Positions 17,711-26,240 of a stretch of 33,739 bases of DNA are shown here, piece after piece (position 1 is the first letter of the stretch; every line of letters starts with the position of its first letter). The position numbers were made by a program, and so were the translations under genes. The notes beneath the pieces are model-generated. The model was not told where the DNA came from. It did not search any database and saw only the letters and a program-made list of their open reading frames with translations. The DNA is from Oscillospiraceae bacterium. GTDB lineage: Bacteria; Bacillota; Clostridia; Oscillospirales; Oscillospiraceae. The stretch is taken from contig JAGDDB010000168.1 of NCBI GenBank assembly GCA_017958265.1, positions 1 to 33,739 on the forward strand, written 5' to 3'.

Positions 17711-17739
17711 ATCATATCACATAAAATATGTTTTTTCCA
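17711..17739 (-). promoter_or_regulatory. Extended -10 promoter for tig-clpP-clpX-lon
   Basis: On the minus strand TATGAT (17711-17716) has TG one base upstream (TGATATGAT), an extended -10. Seventeen bases further up is TGGAAA (17734-17739), a four-of-six -35 match. It gives a leader of about 55 bases. I see neither CtsR-type heptad repeats nor a CIRCE element, the usual heat-shock operators for clp genes in Firmicutes. Confidence 0.7.
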
Positions 17740-17747
17740 TATTTTAT
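17721..17747. repeat. AT-rich dyad over the tig promoter and phosphoesterase stop
   Basis: Perfect 10-bp arms ATAAAATATG and CATATTTTAT are separated by 7 bases. The dyad covers the -35 and spacer of the tig promoter and includes the TAA of the upstream phosphoesterase gene. It could be an operator for an unknown regulator, a weak terminator of the upstream operon, or both. Confidence 0.6.
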
Positions 17748-18433
17748 TGTAAAATTTTCACGGGCGTAAAATCCACATGATCAGCCGCGACAAGACGGTA
17801 TTCCACGCCCTCGTATACTCCGTTGAAGGCCGATCCCTGCGCTTTGCCGTGCAGGTGGCCGTAGCAGCATTTTTTTACGGAGTATTCTCTGAAAAGCCGC
17901 GTCACTTCAGCGCATTCGACGGCCCCGTATTTCGGCGGATAATGCAGAAAGCAAAGTTTTTCCGCGTCTCCGGCCGCTTTCAGCGATGCTTCGAGTCTCA
18001 GCAGCTCCCGCGCCGTTATCTTTTTGTCATGCTCCGAGCCGCCGTTCTCCCCGACCATCCATCCCCGCGTGCCGCATATGGCCGTATCGCCGTAAAAGAG
18101 GCAGTTGTTGTGCAGGATGTCTATCGTGCTTATGCCGCGGTCGGCGAAAAAGGCGCGGGCCTTTGCTGCCGTGCTCCACCAATAGTCATGATTGCCCTTA
18201 AGTATTATTTTCCGGCCGGGCAGTCTGTCGATAAACAGGAAATCCTCTTCGCAGGAGGCCAGATCCATGCCCCAGGTAAGGTCGCCGCATATCACGCATA
18301 CGTCGTCCTCCTCCAGCCGGGAAAAGCCTTCGCGCAGCTTCTCGACGTGGTTTTCCCACCTCGGCCCGAAAATGTCCATGGGCTTGTCAGCGCCGAAAGA
18401 AAGATGCAGATCGCCGATAGCATACAGCGCCAT
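17744..18433 (-). CDS. Calcineurin-type metallophosphoesterase
   Basis: A 229-residue predicted cytoplasmic phosphoesterase. The five metal-site motifs are in order: GDLHLS (7-12), GDLTWG (about 50), GNHDYWW (about 80), FLHYPP (about 163) and GHLHG (about 193), typical of a two-metal centre. It resembles the COG1768 group of predicted phosphohydrolases; substrate unknown. Its ATG overlaps the thrC stop as TGATG. It is the last gene of the rplS-lepB operon line, and its stop lies in the dyad ahead of tig. Confidence 0.9.
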   Translation of the reverse strand: MALYAIGDLHLSFGADKPMDIFGPRWENHVEKLREGFSRLEEDDVCVICGDLTWGMDLASCEEDFLFIDRLPGRKIILKGNHDYWWSTAAKARAFFADRGISTIDILHNNCLFYGDTAICGTRGWMVGENGGSEHDKKITARELLRLEASLKAAGDAEKLCFLHYPPKYGAVECAEVTRLFREYSVKKCCYGHLHGKAQGSAFNGVYEGVEYRLVAADHVDFTPVKILQ

Positions 18434-19917
18434 CAGCTCAGCCCCAGCATTTTCAGCACCGCGCCGGTCATTTCCGTTTTTTCCACGGTCTCGGTAAAGC
18501 GCACTCTGCGCCTGTCAAGCCCCGCAAGGGGTGCGGGTACCGCCGCGCCCGTCTCCGCGCCGAGCCTCTCTATAAGCTCCGCGCCTTCCGCTTCGAAGGG
18601 CCGTCCCAAAGCGGCGAGCACGCTGTCGCAGAACTTGAATGCGCTCGCCGTCGACACTATCACGGCCGGCGTGTCGTCGCCTTCGGCGGTTCTGTAATCC
18701 TCCAGCGCTCCGCAGGCGACCGCGGTATGCGGATCTATCAGCATGCCCCTGCCGTATACGCTCGCTATCGTCTCGGCGGTCTGCTCTTCGCTGCGCCACG
18801 CGCCGTAAAAATCGGCGCGTATCTTTTCGGTAAGCTCCGCGGAGACCCGGTATCTGCCCGTCTCGGACAGCGACCGCATATACTCCCTCACCTCGGCGTC
18901 GTCCCCGCACATGGCGTAAAGGAGCCTTTCGAGATTGCTGGAGATCAGTATATCCATCGAGGGAGACATGGTGGTATAGAAACGGCGGTTCCTGTCATAC
19001 ACTCCCGTCCCGATGAAATCCGTCAGCACGTTGTTGGAATTGGATGCGCATATGAAGCGCCCCGCCGGCAGCCCCATCCTCTTTGCGAGCCATCCGGCAA
19101 GGATATTGCCGAAATTGCCCGTCGGAACGCTGTAATTGAGCTTATCTCCTATCTTGATCAGGCCGGCGGCGGCCGCGTCGCAGTAGGCGGAGATATAGTA
19201 TACTATCTGCGGCAGCAGCCTGCCCCAGTTGATGGAGTTGGCGGAGGAAAAGAACATGCCGTTCTCCGCCAGGCGCTCTCTGAGCGCCTCGTCGGAGAAA
19301 ATCGCCTTCACGCCGTTCTGCGCGTCGTCAAAATTGCCGTATACGGCGCATACGCCTACGTTTCCGCCCTCCTGGGTGCTCATCTGCAGCTTCTGAACAT
19401 TGCTGACGCCCTCCGAAGGGTAAAAAACGAGTATCTTCGTTCCCGGCACATCCTTGAAGCCCTCGAGGGCGGCCTTGCCCGTATCCCCGGAGGTCGCTAC
19501 GAGAATGCACACTTCCTTTTTTTCGCCGGTCTTGCTCAGAGCGGCGCGGAGAAGATAAGGCAGCATCTGCAGCGCCATATCCTTGAAAGCGCAGGTGGGG
19601 CCGTGCCAAAGCTCCAAAAACGCAGTGTCGGCGTCGAGTTTTTTCAGCGGCGCAGCGCAGGGTCCGTCGAACCCCTCGCCGTAGGCCGCCCGAGTATACC
19701 GGCGCAGCTCTTCGTCGGAATAATCCTCCAAATACAGCTTCATGATGCGCGCGGCCCGCTCGGGGTAGCTAAGCGGCATGAGATCATTGATAAACCCGAT
19801 ATCTATCTGCGGTATTTCCGAGGTCATAAACAGACCTCCGTCTCTTGAAAGGCCTCTCGCTATGGCCTGCGCGGCCGTCAGCCTCAAGGAGGCATCTCTT
19901 GTGCTCAAATAGTACAT
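18433..19917 (-). CDS. thrC: Threonine synthase
   Basis: Converts O-phosphohomoserine to threonine with PLP. The 494-residue protein is of the longer (E. coli/yeast-like) type: N-terminal YLSTRD, the Schiff-base Lys112 in GPTCAFKDMALQ, SGDTGKAAL binding the PLP phosphate, SANSINWGRLLPQ, and PTGNFGN. The start ATG follows GGTGGAACGGGT and overlaps the dipeptidase gene by 13 bases. No other threonine genes (hom, thrB) are nearby, so it seems to ride in a housekeeping operon. No T-box or attenuator is visible, since the gene starts inside the upstream reading frame. Confidence 0.95.
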   Translation of the reverse strand: MYYLSTRDASLRLTAAQAIARGLSRDGGLFMTSEIPQIDIGFINDLMPLSYPERAARIMKLYLEDYSDEELRRYTRAAYGEGFDGPCAAPLKKLDADTAFLELWHGPTCAFKDMALQMLPYLLRAALSKTGEKKEVCILVATSGDTGKAALEGFKDVPGTKILVFYPSEGVSNVQKLQMSTQEGGNVGVCAVYGNFDDAQNGVKAIFSDEALRERLAENGMFFSSANSINWGRLLPQIVYYISAYCDAAAAGLIKIGDKLNYSVPTGNFGNILAGWLAKRMGLPAGRFICASNSNNVLTDFIGTGVYDRNRRFYTTMSPSMDILISSNLERLLYAMCGDDAEVREYMRSLSETGRYRVSAELTEKIRADFYGAWRSEEQTAETIASVYGRGMLIDPHTAVACGALEDYRTAEGDDTPAVIVSTASAFKFCDSVLAALGRPFEAEGAELIERLGAETGAAVPAPLAGLDRRRVRFTETVEKTEMTGAVLKMLGLS

Positions 19918-20825
19918 ACCCGTTCCACCACTCTCATCAGATTATTGTAAAAAATATCGTCCAAAAGCTCCTTGCCGTAGCCTCTGTCCGTAAAAGCAGC
20001 GTAAAGCTTGGTCATATCCTGTATGCCTTCGATCCCCTCCGGCAGCCTGTCGCAGCCGTCCAGATCGCCGCCTATGGCAAGGGTCTTTTCTCCGCCCAAA
20101 TCAAGAAAATGCTCCGCGTGGCGTATCACGTCCTCGACCGTCACGCGGCCTTCGCCCAAAAAATCCGCGAACAAATTCAGGCCCGCCGTTCCTCCGCTGT
20201 CGCGCACGGCGCGGAACATATCGTCGTCAAGGTTTCTCGGATGGGGATATACCGCCCGCGAGTTTGAATGAGAGGCGATGAACGGTATGCCCATGCCCGC
20301 GATATCGCGTACTCCGGCGTCGGACAGATGCGACACGTCCACTATCATTCCCAGTCTGTTTGCCAGCATAACGAACTCACGCCCCTCCGAAGAAAGGCCT
20401 CTGCCGCCGTCCTCCGCCGAGCTGCCGCACAGGCGCGTGGCCCTGTTCCAGCTGAGGCATATGCTGCGCACGCCTTTTTCATACGCCTGCTCAAGGCGCA
20501 GGGGGTCGCAGTCTATCAGCTCTGCTCCCTCTATGCTGAGAAAAGCGGCGCACTGCCCCCTCTCCGCGGCCGCTGCCGCCTCTGCGGCCGTGCGGCACGG
20601 ACTGAGCTCGGCACGGAAGCGCCGATACAGCTCTTCGAAGCCGTCCTTTCCCGGAAACATCTCCGGCACTCCGAACAGCGCGAAAAACTGCGCGTATTTT
20701 GAATATCGCAGACCCCGCTCGAGATCCACGTGATTATCGTTCTTTTTCAGCGCGCCTGTCGGGGAGCGGTCGGTATACAGGCGCAGTATCGCGTCACAGT
20801 GCCCGTCGAAAAGCGGAATGTCCAT
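19905..20825 (-). CDS. Membrane-dipeptidase family (M19) metallopeptidase
   Basis: A 306-residue TIM-barrel peptidase of the renal dipeptidase family, which cleaves dipeptides at a two-zinc centre. Candidate ligands are His9 and Asp11 (FDGHCDAI), Glu in LSIEGAE, His in DVSHLSD, His in ASHSNSRAV, and Asp in AIGGDLDG. There is no signal peptide, so it is probably cytosolic. The ATG at 20823-20825 overlaps the yraN stop as TGATG and has AGAGG upstream; in-frame codons extending to 20951 lie inside yraN and are rejected. Confidence 0.92.
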   Translation of the reverse strand: MDIPLFDGHCDAILRLYTDRSPTGALKKNDNHVDLERGLRYSKYAQFFALFGVPEMFPGKDGFEELYRRFRAELSPCRTAAEAAAAAERGQCAAFLSIEGAELIDCDPLRLEQAYEKGVRSICLSWNRATRLCGSSAEDGGRGLSSEGREFVMLANRLGMIVDVSHLSDAGVRDIAGMGIPFIASHSNSRAVYPHPRNLDDDMFRAVRDSGGTAGLNLFADFLGEGRVTVEDVIRHAEHFLDLGGEKTLAIGGDLDGCDRLPEGIEGIQDMTKLYAAFTDRGYGKELLDDIFYNNLMRVVERVCTI

Positions 20826-21205
20826 CAAAACGCCTCTTTGATATGATTGAGTTTTCTTACTTTTCTTTCGCTTTCGTCGGTATAGACCTCTATCACGTCG
20901 AAGCGGCACTCTTCGCCGCACCGCAGCTGCCTGCCGAATTTTTCCAGCCACTGCTCCGCGGTCGAACGCAGTCTGCGCTGCTTTGCGGCGTCCACGTAAT
21001 CGGCCGCGTCGGCCCAGCTTTCGCTCCTGCGCGTTTTGACCTCCACGAAGACCACGGTCTTTCGTTTTTTCGCGATGATATCGATCTCTCCGTAAACGGT
21101 TTTGTAATTCACGGCAAGCAGCCTGTACCCGTTTTTTCTCAGGTACTCCGCCGCGCAGCCCTCTCCGAACGCGCCGAGCAGTCTTGTGCGCATGTTTTCT
21201 TTCAT
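20825..21205 (-). CDS. yraN: YraN/UPF0102 family nuclease-fold protein
   Basis: A 126-residue protein with the PD-(D/E)xK-like core of the UPF0102 family: GEIDIIA (Glu40, Asp42) and VFVEVKTR (Glu55, Lys57), with the N-terminal LGAFGEGCAAEYLRKNGY helix. Its biological role is unknown; the fold resembles Holliday-junction resolvases and restriction enzymes. One base separates it from rnhB, and rbgA-rnhB-yraN is a conserved Firmicutes order. An alternative ATG lies four codons in; neither has a strong ribosome site. Confidence 0.9.
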   Translation of the reverse strand: MKENMRTRLLGAFGEGCAAEYLRKNGYRLLAVNYKTVYGEIDIIAKKRKTVVFVEVKTRRSESWADAADYVDAAKQRRLRSTAEQWLEKFGRQLRCGEECRFDVIEVYTDESERKVRKLNHIKEAF

Positions 21206-21206
21206 A

Positions 21207-21791
21207 TCAGTGCATCTTCTTAAGAAAGCTGAGCCTGTGCACGGGGCTCGGGCCGTACTGTCTTATCAGCTGATAGTGCAGAGCCGTGCCGTAGCCCTTG
21301 TGCTTTTCGAAAGCGTACTGCGGGTACTCTTCGGCAAGACGGAGCATATATCTGTCCCTGCTGACCTTTGCGATTATCGACGCCGCCGCGATGCAGGCGT
21401 ATTTGCCGTCTCCGCCCACCACGCAGCGGCTTGGCAGCTCAAGGGGCGGAGTACGGTTGCCGTCTATCAGCGCAAAAGCCGCCGTCGGAACGCCTTCGAC
21501 CGCTCTGCGCATCGCGAGAAAAGTCGCCTGAAGGATATTCAGCCGGTCTATTTCCTTTTCCGAGGCCGAAGCAACGCTCCACTCGGCCGCTTTTTCGCAG
21601 ATCTCGGCATACAGGGCTTCCCTCTTTTTTTCGGAAAGCTTTTTGGAATCGTTCAGGCCCTCTATCACCGTTCCCGGCGGCAGCAGCACCGCGGCTGCGA
21701 ATACCGGCCCGGCCAGCGGGCCCCTGCCCGCCTCGTCCACTCCGCATACGTTTCCGTAGCGTTCGAGCAATTCTCTGTCGGCTTCAAGCAT
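21207..21791 (-). CDS. rnhB: Ribonuclease HII
   Basis: Cleaves RNA in RNA-DNA hybrids and at single ribonucleotides embedded in DNA. The 194 residues have the catalytic [13 protein letters not shown] (Asp19, Glu20), the DSKKLS motif, the third acidic residue in [18 protein letters not shown], and the fourth in SRDRYM. The C-terminal KGYGTALHY and [10 protein letters not shown] are the usual RNase HII blocks. GGAGGAG precedes the ATG, which lies within the last codons of rbgA (8-base overlap). Confidence 0.96.
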   Translation of the reverse strand: MLEADRELLERYGNVCGVDEAGRGPLAGPVFAAAVLLPPGTVIEGLNDSKKLSEKKREALYAEICEKAAEWSVASASEKEIDRLNILQATFLAMRRAVEGVPTAAFALIDGNRTPPLELPSRCVVGGDGKYACIAAASIIAKVSRDRYMLRLAEEYPQYAFEKHKGYGTALHYQLIRQYGPSPVHRLSFLKKMH

Positions 21792-22653
21792 CGGGCTCCT
21801 CCAGGCTGATCCTGCCTATCTTTCCCGCTCTGAATTCGTCAAGCAGGACCGCCGCCATGCGCAGGGTATCCTTCTCTCCGCCGGAGATCAGAAATCCCCT
21901 TTTCCCGGCCGCGGCCTCCAGCAGCTCCCGGCCGCTTTTCTCCCTGACGTCGCCGAGGCCGTAGCGCGAAGCGAGCATGGGAGCGTAGTCCCCGCTCAGT
22001 CTCTCCATCAGCGCGGCCGCCAGCTCTTCCGTATCCACGACCTCGTCCTTCACCGCTCCGGTAAAGGCCAGATTGAGGCCCACGGCGGGATCCTCGAATT
22101 TCGGCCACAATACGCCGGGGGTATCCAGCATTTCCAAACCGCGGTCCACGCTTATCCACTGCCGCCCGCGGGTCACCCCGGGCCGGTCGGATGCCGCCGC
22201 CGCCTTTCTTTTCGCGACCTTATTGATAAATGTGGATTTGCCCACATTGGGCACTCCCGCCACCATCACGCGCACGGGCCGGCCCGTCTGTCCCTTGGCG
22301 GCGTACTGCCTGAGCCGGTCTTTGAGCAGCGCCCTCACCGCTCCCGGGAAAGCGGACGTGCCTTTTCCGCTTTTGCTGTCGGTTTCGAGCACGGGGCATT
22401 CCCTTTCTCTGAAATACCTGAGCCATTTCCCCGTGGCCGCGGCGTCGGCGAGATCGCAGCGGTTCAGTATTATCATCCTCGGCTTTGAGCCCACTATCGC
22501 TCCGAGCTCCGGATTGCGGCTGGATATCGGTATGCGGGCGTCTATTATCTCGCATACGGCGTCCACCTGCCGCAGATCTTCCTCTATCGTCCTGAGGGCC
22601 TTGGTCATATGCCCCGGGAACCAGTTTATTTTCGGTATTCCGCCGTCTGTCAT
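21784..22653 (-). CDS. rbgA: Ribosome biogenesis GTPase RbgA (YlqF)
   Basis: A circularly permuted GTPase that acts late in 50S subunit assembly. The 289 residues begin [11 protein letters not shown], the YlqF hallmark. The G4 motif (NRCD, 64-67) comes before the G1 P-loop (GVPNVGKST, 133-141), then PGVTRG and DTPG (177-180), confirming the permutation. A C-terminal helical RNA-binding region ends the protein. It overlaps the lepB stop as ATGA. The rplS-lepB-rbgA-rnhB order is classic for Firmicutes and places ribosomal protein L19 and an L16-related assembly factor together. Confidence 0.96.
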   Translation of the reverse strand: MTDGGIPKINWFPGHMTKALRTIEEDLRQVDAVCEIIDARIPISSRNPELGAIVGSKPRMIILNRCDLADAAATGKWLRYFRERECPVLETDSKSGKGTSAFPGAVRALLKDRLRQYAAKGQTGRPVRVMVAGVPNVGKSTFINKVAKRKAAAASDRPGVTRGRQWISVDRGLEMLDTPGVLWPKFEDPAVGLNLAFTGAVKDEVVDTEELAAALMERLSGDYAPMLASRYGLGDVREKSGRELLEAAAGKRGFLISGGEKDTLRMAAVLLDEFRAGKIGRISLEEPDA

Positions 22654-23240
22654 TTTATCGTTCCCATACCGGACAGCGGCAGTACTCTGAACAGCAGTCT
22701 GCCGAGAATACAGTGCGTATCCACCATTCCTATGCGGCTGTCGCGGCTGTCGGTGCTTCTGTTGCGGTTGTCTCCCATAACGAAAACGCAGTTTTCATCC
22801 ACCTTGACGGGAAACTGCATATCGAGCTGCCTGTTTGTGGGCGCGGCGGTATACGGCTCGTCCAGCGCCTGTCCGTCCACATATACCACGCCCTCGTCAA
22901 AGTCGATATCCACCGTCTGCCCGCCGACCGCTATTACGCGCTTGACTATCGAGGAAGGGCCGTAGCTGTTTTTCGTCAGAACTACTATGTCTCCCTGCTT
23001 CGGCGTATAGAACAGACGCGAAATAATGATCTTGTCCCTGTCATGAAGCGTCGGCACCATTGAGCTGCCGTCCACGCTTATCACACGGAAAAGGAAAATG
23101 AACACAAGGATGCAAAGCACTATCGCCGATACTATGCTCTGCAGCCAATCGTATATCTCCGCGCGCACGTCTCCGCCGTTCTCTTTGCCGCCGTTTCCGG
23201 AGCCGGTGCGCGGCTGTTCGTTTTTGACGCTCTCTTCCAC
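22650..23240 (-). CDS. lepB: Signal peptidase I
   Basis: Membrane serine protease that removes signal peptides from exported proteins. The 196-residue protein has a charged 30-residue cytosolic N-terminus, one membrane segment (about 33-54) and the outer catalytic domain with the nucleophile Ser60 (SVDGSSMVPTL) and the general base Lys100 (SIVKRVIAVGG). The GDNRNRSTDSRDSR and LGRLLFR boxes follow. This is the one-anchor Gram-positive form. It starts with GTG (23238-23240), seven bases after AAGGAGG, downstream of the rplS terminator. Confidence 0.95.
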   Translation of the reverse strand: MEESVKNEQPRTGSGNGGKENGGDVRAEIYDWLQSIVSAIVLCILVFIFLFRVISVDGSSMVPTLHDRDKIIISRLFYTPKQGDIVVLTKNSYGPSSIVKRVIAVGGQTVDIDFDEGVVYVDGQALDEPYTAAPTNRQLDMQFPVKVDENCVFVMGDNRNRSTDSRDSRIGMVDTHCILGRLLFRVLPLSGMGTIK

Positions 23241-23255
23241 AGCGAGCCCTCCTTA

Positions 23256-23284
23256 TAGAATAAAGGGGGCAGGAAGCCCCCTTT
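23256..23284 (-). terminator. Terminator between rplS and lepB
   Basis: A perfect 9-bp GC-rich stem (AAAGGGGGC/GCCCCCTTT, 23262-23284) with a 5-base loop starts seven bases after the rplS stop. On the minus strand it is followed by TTTATTCT, an interrupted T-run. On the plus strand the T-run is longer. It probably reduces rather than abolishes transcription into lepB, which has no promoter I can see. Confidence 0.8.
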
Positions 23285-23290
23285 TTCCTT

Positions 23291-23632
23291 TTACAGTTTT
23301 TCTTTGACCTTTGCTTTCTTGCCCACTCTGTCTCTGATGTAGTAGAGCTTTGCGCGCCTGACCTTGCCGCGTCTCACAGCCTCGATCGACACGATATTGG
23401 GAGAGTGGATGGGAAATACCTTTTCGTATCCCACATTATAGGCAATGCGGCGTACGGTGATCGTCTCGTTGACTCCGCCGTGCTTTCTCGCAATAACGAG
23501 GCCCTCAAAAACCTGTATCCTCTCGCGGTTTCCTTCCTTGACTTTTACGGACACCCTTACGGTATCGCCCACGGCGATATCGGGCAGCTCGGGCTTCAGA
23601 TACTGATCTGATAAAGCCTTGACCAAATCCAT
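23291..23632 (-). CDS. rplS: 50S ribosomal protein L19
   Basis: L19 lies at the 30S-50S interface. The 113-residue protein shows the family blocks: [54 protein letters not shown] and [15 protein letters not shown]. The frame is open 17 codons upstream, but the ATG at 23630-23632 gives the normal start MDLVKAL and has AGGAGGA eight bases before it. It has its own promoter and about 80 bases of leader. Confidence 0.97.
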   Translation of the reverse strand: MDLVKALSDQYLKPELPDIAVGDTVRVSVKVKEGNRERIQVFEGLVIARKHGGVNETITVRRIAYNVGYEKVFPIHSPNIVSIEAVRRGKVRRAKLYYIRDRVGKKAKVKEKL

Positions 23633-23712
23633 TTCTATCTTCCTCCTGTTTGAGAGGGGCGTTCGTACCGCGTCAGACGGCATAGGACCACCCTTAATAA
23701 CGTCCGCAGACC
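23633..23712 (-). promoter_or_regulatory. rplS leader, possible autoregulatory RNA
   Basis: The transcript should start near 23711. CATAGG at the very 5' end (23711-23716) can pair with CCTATG (23681-23686), closing a loop of 24 bases, with a further structured stretch before AGGAGG. Firmicutes rplS is known to carry an L19-type leader; I can see the geometry but cannot test it against the covariance model. Confidence 0.45.
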
Positions 23713-23717
23713 TATGT

Positions 23718-23746
23718 ATGATACCACAGTCATTTTAATAATGCAA
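23718..23746 (-). promoter_or_regulatory. Promoter of rplS
   Basis: On the minus strand TTGCAT (23741-23746), a 17-base spacer, and TATCAT (23718-23723) preceded by TGG (extended -10). It sits between the end of the broken DUF2344 gene and rplS. Confidence 0.8.
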
Positions 23747-23754
23747 GACTTTTT

Positions 23755-24369
23755 TTATCTGAATTTTTCCTTATTTTCCGTGTATATCTCCAGTCTTCGG
23801 GCGATGAAATACTCCGGCTTCAGTACGGAAGCGACGTCGGAGGGATTTACCGTGGGCTCGAAGGCGCTGAGCACAAGCTCGAGCCGTCCGTCCCGCGCGT
23901 CAAGCAGACTGATATGAGGGGCAATATCGAGCACGCCCTCTCCCCGCTTGGTTTTTTTAATTATTTCCAATTTGCCGGAGGCGAGCTTCGCGGCGGCCTG
24001 TTCCGTGTGATCCGCGCCGTCGGCGTAAAACAAGCGCAGCTCGCAGCGGGTAAACCTTATGGCTCCCGGCTTCATTACCGGCTCGCCGACCGAGATCATC
24101 CTCACGCCCTCGGGCAAAGTGCGGTTGAGATCGTCCGTCATATGCTCCCGGGGGCTGAGCACGTCCGCGTCGAGCAGTTAGCATACGCTCTCACAGCCCA
24201 GCTGCAGCGGAAGCAGCACCGACATCTGCGGATGCGGGTTGAAGCCCTCGCTGTGCTTCAGTTCCAGTCCCGCCCGTTTGAAGGCCCTTTGAAAGGTGCG
24301 CATGAGGTCCAGGTGCGAAAGATATCTTGCCCTTCCCGTTTTTTCGAAGACAAATCTCAGCTTACTCAT
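23755..24369 (-). pseudogene. DUF2344/TIGR03936 protein interrupted by one in-frame TAA
   Basis: The gene encodes a radical-SAM-linked protein of unknown function that normally accompanies TIGR03960. The first 63 codons show the family start (KLRFVFEKTGRARYLSHLDL, then RTFQRAFKRAGLELKHSEGFNPHP) and end LQLGCESVC. Then comes TAA (24178-24180). The same frame continues directly with LLDADVLSPREHMTDDLN and the rest of the family domain to 23755, about 140 further codons with no frameshift. One base change (for example GAA to TAA) explains it. It overlaps the radical SAM gene by 8 bases. A product could restart at the ATG 24160-24162 or 24142-24144 but would lack the N-terminus. A sequencing error is also possible. 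Confidence 0.85.
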
Positions 24370-26188
24370 CGCATCCGCCCTCTTTAAGCAGGCTGTCGGC
24401 TCCGCAGCCCAGGCACTGCCTGCGGCAGTCGGGGCTCGGCTCTCCCAGCCTTGCCTTGTGCAGCTCTCTCAGCAGGTGCTCGCGCCTTACTCCGTCGTCT
24501 ATCATGTCCCAGGGCATCACTTCGTCCTCCGCTCTCTCCCTGCAGGCGTAAAAATCCGGGTCGATCCCGCTCTCGGCGAAAGCTCTCATCCACGCGTCAT
24601 AGTCAAAATATTCTTCCCACGCCTGCAGGCCTCCCGTCGAAAGCGCCAGCTTTTCCAGCGCTTTTCCGATACGCCTGTCGCCCCTTGCGAGCACCGCCTC
24701 TATCGCGCTGACTTCGGGCGAATGCCAGCTGTAGCTTATGGCGCGGTTCTTCATGGCATCCTTCAGCATCTGCTGCTTGCGTTCGAACTGCCCTATGCTG
24801 TCCTGCGCGCACCATTGAAAGGGCGTCATGGGCTTGGGCACGAAGCAGGAGGTGCTTACGGTTATGCGGACCCCTCTGCTTTTGTTCGAGGCCGTGCGCT
24901 TCCATGTGTTCAGCACCTTATACGCTAAGTCGGCTATGGCGAGCACATCCTCATCCGTCTCGGTGGGCAGACCCAGCATGAAATACAGCTTTACCGAGTT
25001 CCACCCGCCCTCGAAGGCCGTAGCGCAGGAATTGAGTATATCTTCCTCGGTAACATTCTTGTTTATAACGTCTCTGAGCCTCTGAGAGCCCGCCTCCGGC
25101 GCGAAGGTCAGCCCGCTGCGGCGCACTCTCTGCACCTTTTTCATAAGCTCCATGGAGAAATTGTCCGCTCTGAGTGAGGGCAGCGACAGGCTGATCTTTC
25201 TCGGCTCGCACCATTCCAGCAGGCCGTCGCACAGCCCTTCTATATCTCTGTAATCGCTGGTGCTGAGCGAGGAAAGGCTCATCTCCTCATATCCGGAATT
25301 TGCCAGCGCCTGTTCGGCCTGCTTTATGAGCGTTTCCGTGCTTTTTGATCTGACCGGGCGGTATACATAGCCCGCCTGGCAGAAACGGCAGCCGCGTATA
25401 CAGCCGCGAAACAGCTCCAGAACGGTGCGGTCGTGTACTATCTCCGTGGAGGGTATGATCGTATGCACCGGGAAATACGAGCCGTCCATATCCTCGACTA
25501 TCCTTTTCAGCACCCTGCGCGGCTCGCCCTCTATGGATCTTACCGTGCCGTCGTCTGCATAGCTTATATCGTAAAGGCTCGGCACATACACGCCCCGTAT
25601 TTCCGACGCGGCTTTGAGGAAACGGCCCTTGTCCCATTTTTCATCTCTGGCCCGCCGGTAAAGCTCGGTCAGCTCCACGTCTGCCTGCTCGCCCTCGCCT
25701 ATCACGGCCAGGTCTATAAAATCCGCGAGCGGCTCGGGATTGAACATGCACGTCCCGCCGGCGAACACCAGCGGAGTGAGCTCCGGTCTGTCCGCGCTGC
25801 GCAGGGGCAGGCCGGCAAGCGAAAGCATGTCCAGCACCCCGACGTACGACATCTCATAGCCTACCGAAAAGCCTATTATGTCAAAATCCGCTATGCTGTC
25901 GCCGCTTTCGAGCGCATACAGGCCTATGCCGTTTTCCCGCATTTTATCCGACATATCCCGCCAGGGCTCAAACACCCGCTCGCACCATACGCCGTCGACC
26001 TCGTTCAGCACGCCGTAAAGGATGCGCATGCCGAGATTGGACATGCCTATCTCATAGGTGTCCGGAAAGCAGAGCGCGAAACGGACGTCCGTGTTTTCCC
26101 TGCTCTTTATTATCTCCCCGTATTCTCCTCCGGTATATCTCGCGGGCTTCTGCACACGGGGCAGTATTTTTTCAAGTTCGGGCCTCAT
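24362..26188 (-). CDS. TIGR03960-family B12-binding-like radical SAM protein
   Basis: A large radical SAM protein of unknown substrate, conserved in Clostridia next to DUF2344. With the ATG at 26186-26188 it has 608 residues. It has an N-terminal B12-binding-like Rossmann region (FPDTYEIGMSNLG; ADFDIIGFSVGYEMSY; FAGGTCMFNPEPLADF), then the radical SAM core with the 4Fe-4S ligands in FRGCIRGCRFC (Cys 263, 267, 270). A C-terminal part ends in a Cys-rich motif (CRRQCLGCGAD) that could bind a second cluster. I prefer this start because GAGG lies six bases upstream; an ATG four codons earlier has no proper spacing. Confidence 0.92.
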   Translation of the reverse strand: MRPELEKILPRVQKPARYTGGEYGEIIKSRENTDVRFALCFPDTYEIGMSNLGMRILYGVLNEVDGVWCERVFEPWRDMSDKMRENGIGLYALESGDSIADFDIIGFSVGYEMSYVGVLDMLSLAGLPLRSADRPELTPLVFAGGTCMFNPEPLADFIDLAVIGEGEQADVELTELYRRARDEKWDKGRFLKAASEIRGVYVPSLYDISYADDGTVRSIEGEPRRVLKRIVEDMDGSYFPVHTIIPSTEIVHDRTVLELFRGCIRGCRFCQAGYVYRPVRSKSTETLIKQAEQALANSGYEEMSLSSLSTSDYRDIEGLCDGLLEWCEPRKISLSLPSLRADNFSMELMKKVQRVRRSGLTFAPEAGSQRLRDVINKNVTEEDILNSCATAFEGGWNSVKLYFMLGLPTETDEDVLAIADLAYKVLNTWKRTASNKSRGVRITVSTSCFVPKPMTPFQWCAQDSIGQFERKQQMLKDAMKNRAISYSWHSPEVSAIEAVLARGDRRIGKALEKLALSTGGLQAWEEYFDYDAWMRAFAESGIDPDFYACRERAEDEVMPWDMIDDGVRREHLLRELHKARLGEPSPDCRRQCLGCGADSLLKEGGCDE

Positions 26189-26240
26189 TCGGATCCTCAT
26201 TCCTTATGTTTGATCGGACAAAATTTCGCCCGCCGATATT

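Noticed and set aside
23633-23683. Upstream start for rplS adding 17 residues
   Set aside because: It lies in the leader hairpin, has no good ribosome site, and L19 proteins begin at the later ATG, which has AGGAGGA.
24178-24180. Recoding of the stop codon as selenocysteine or pyrrolysine
   Set aside because: The codon is TAA; selenocysteine uses TGA and pyrrolysine TAG, and other genes here use TAA as an ordinary stop.
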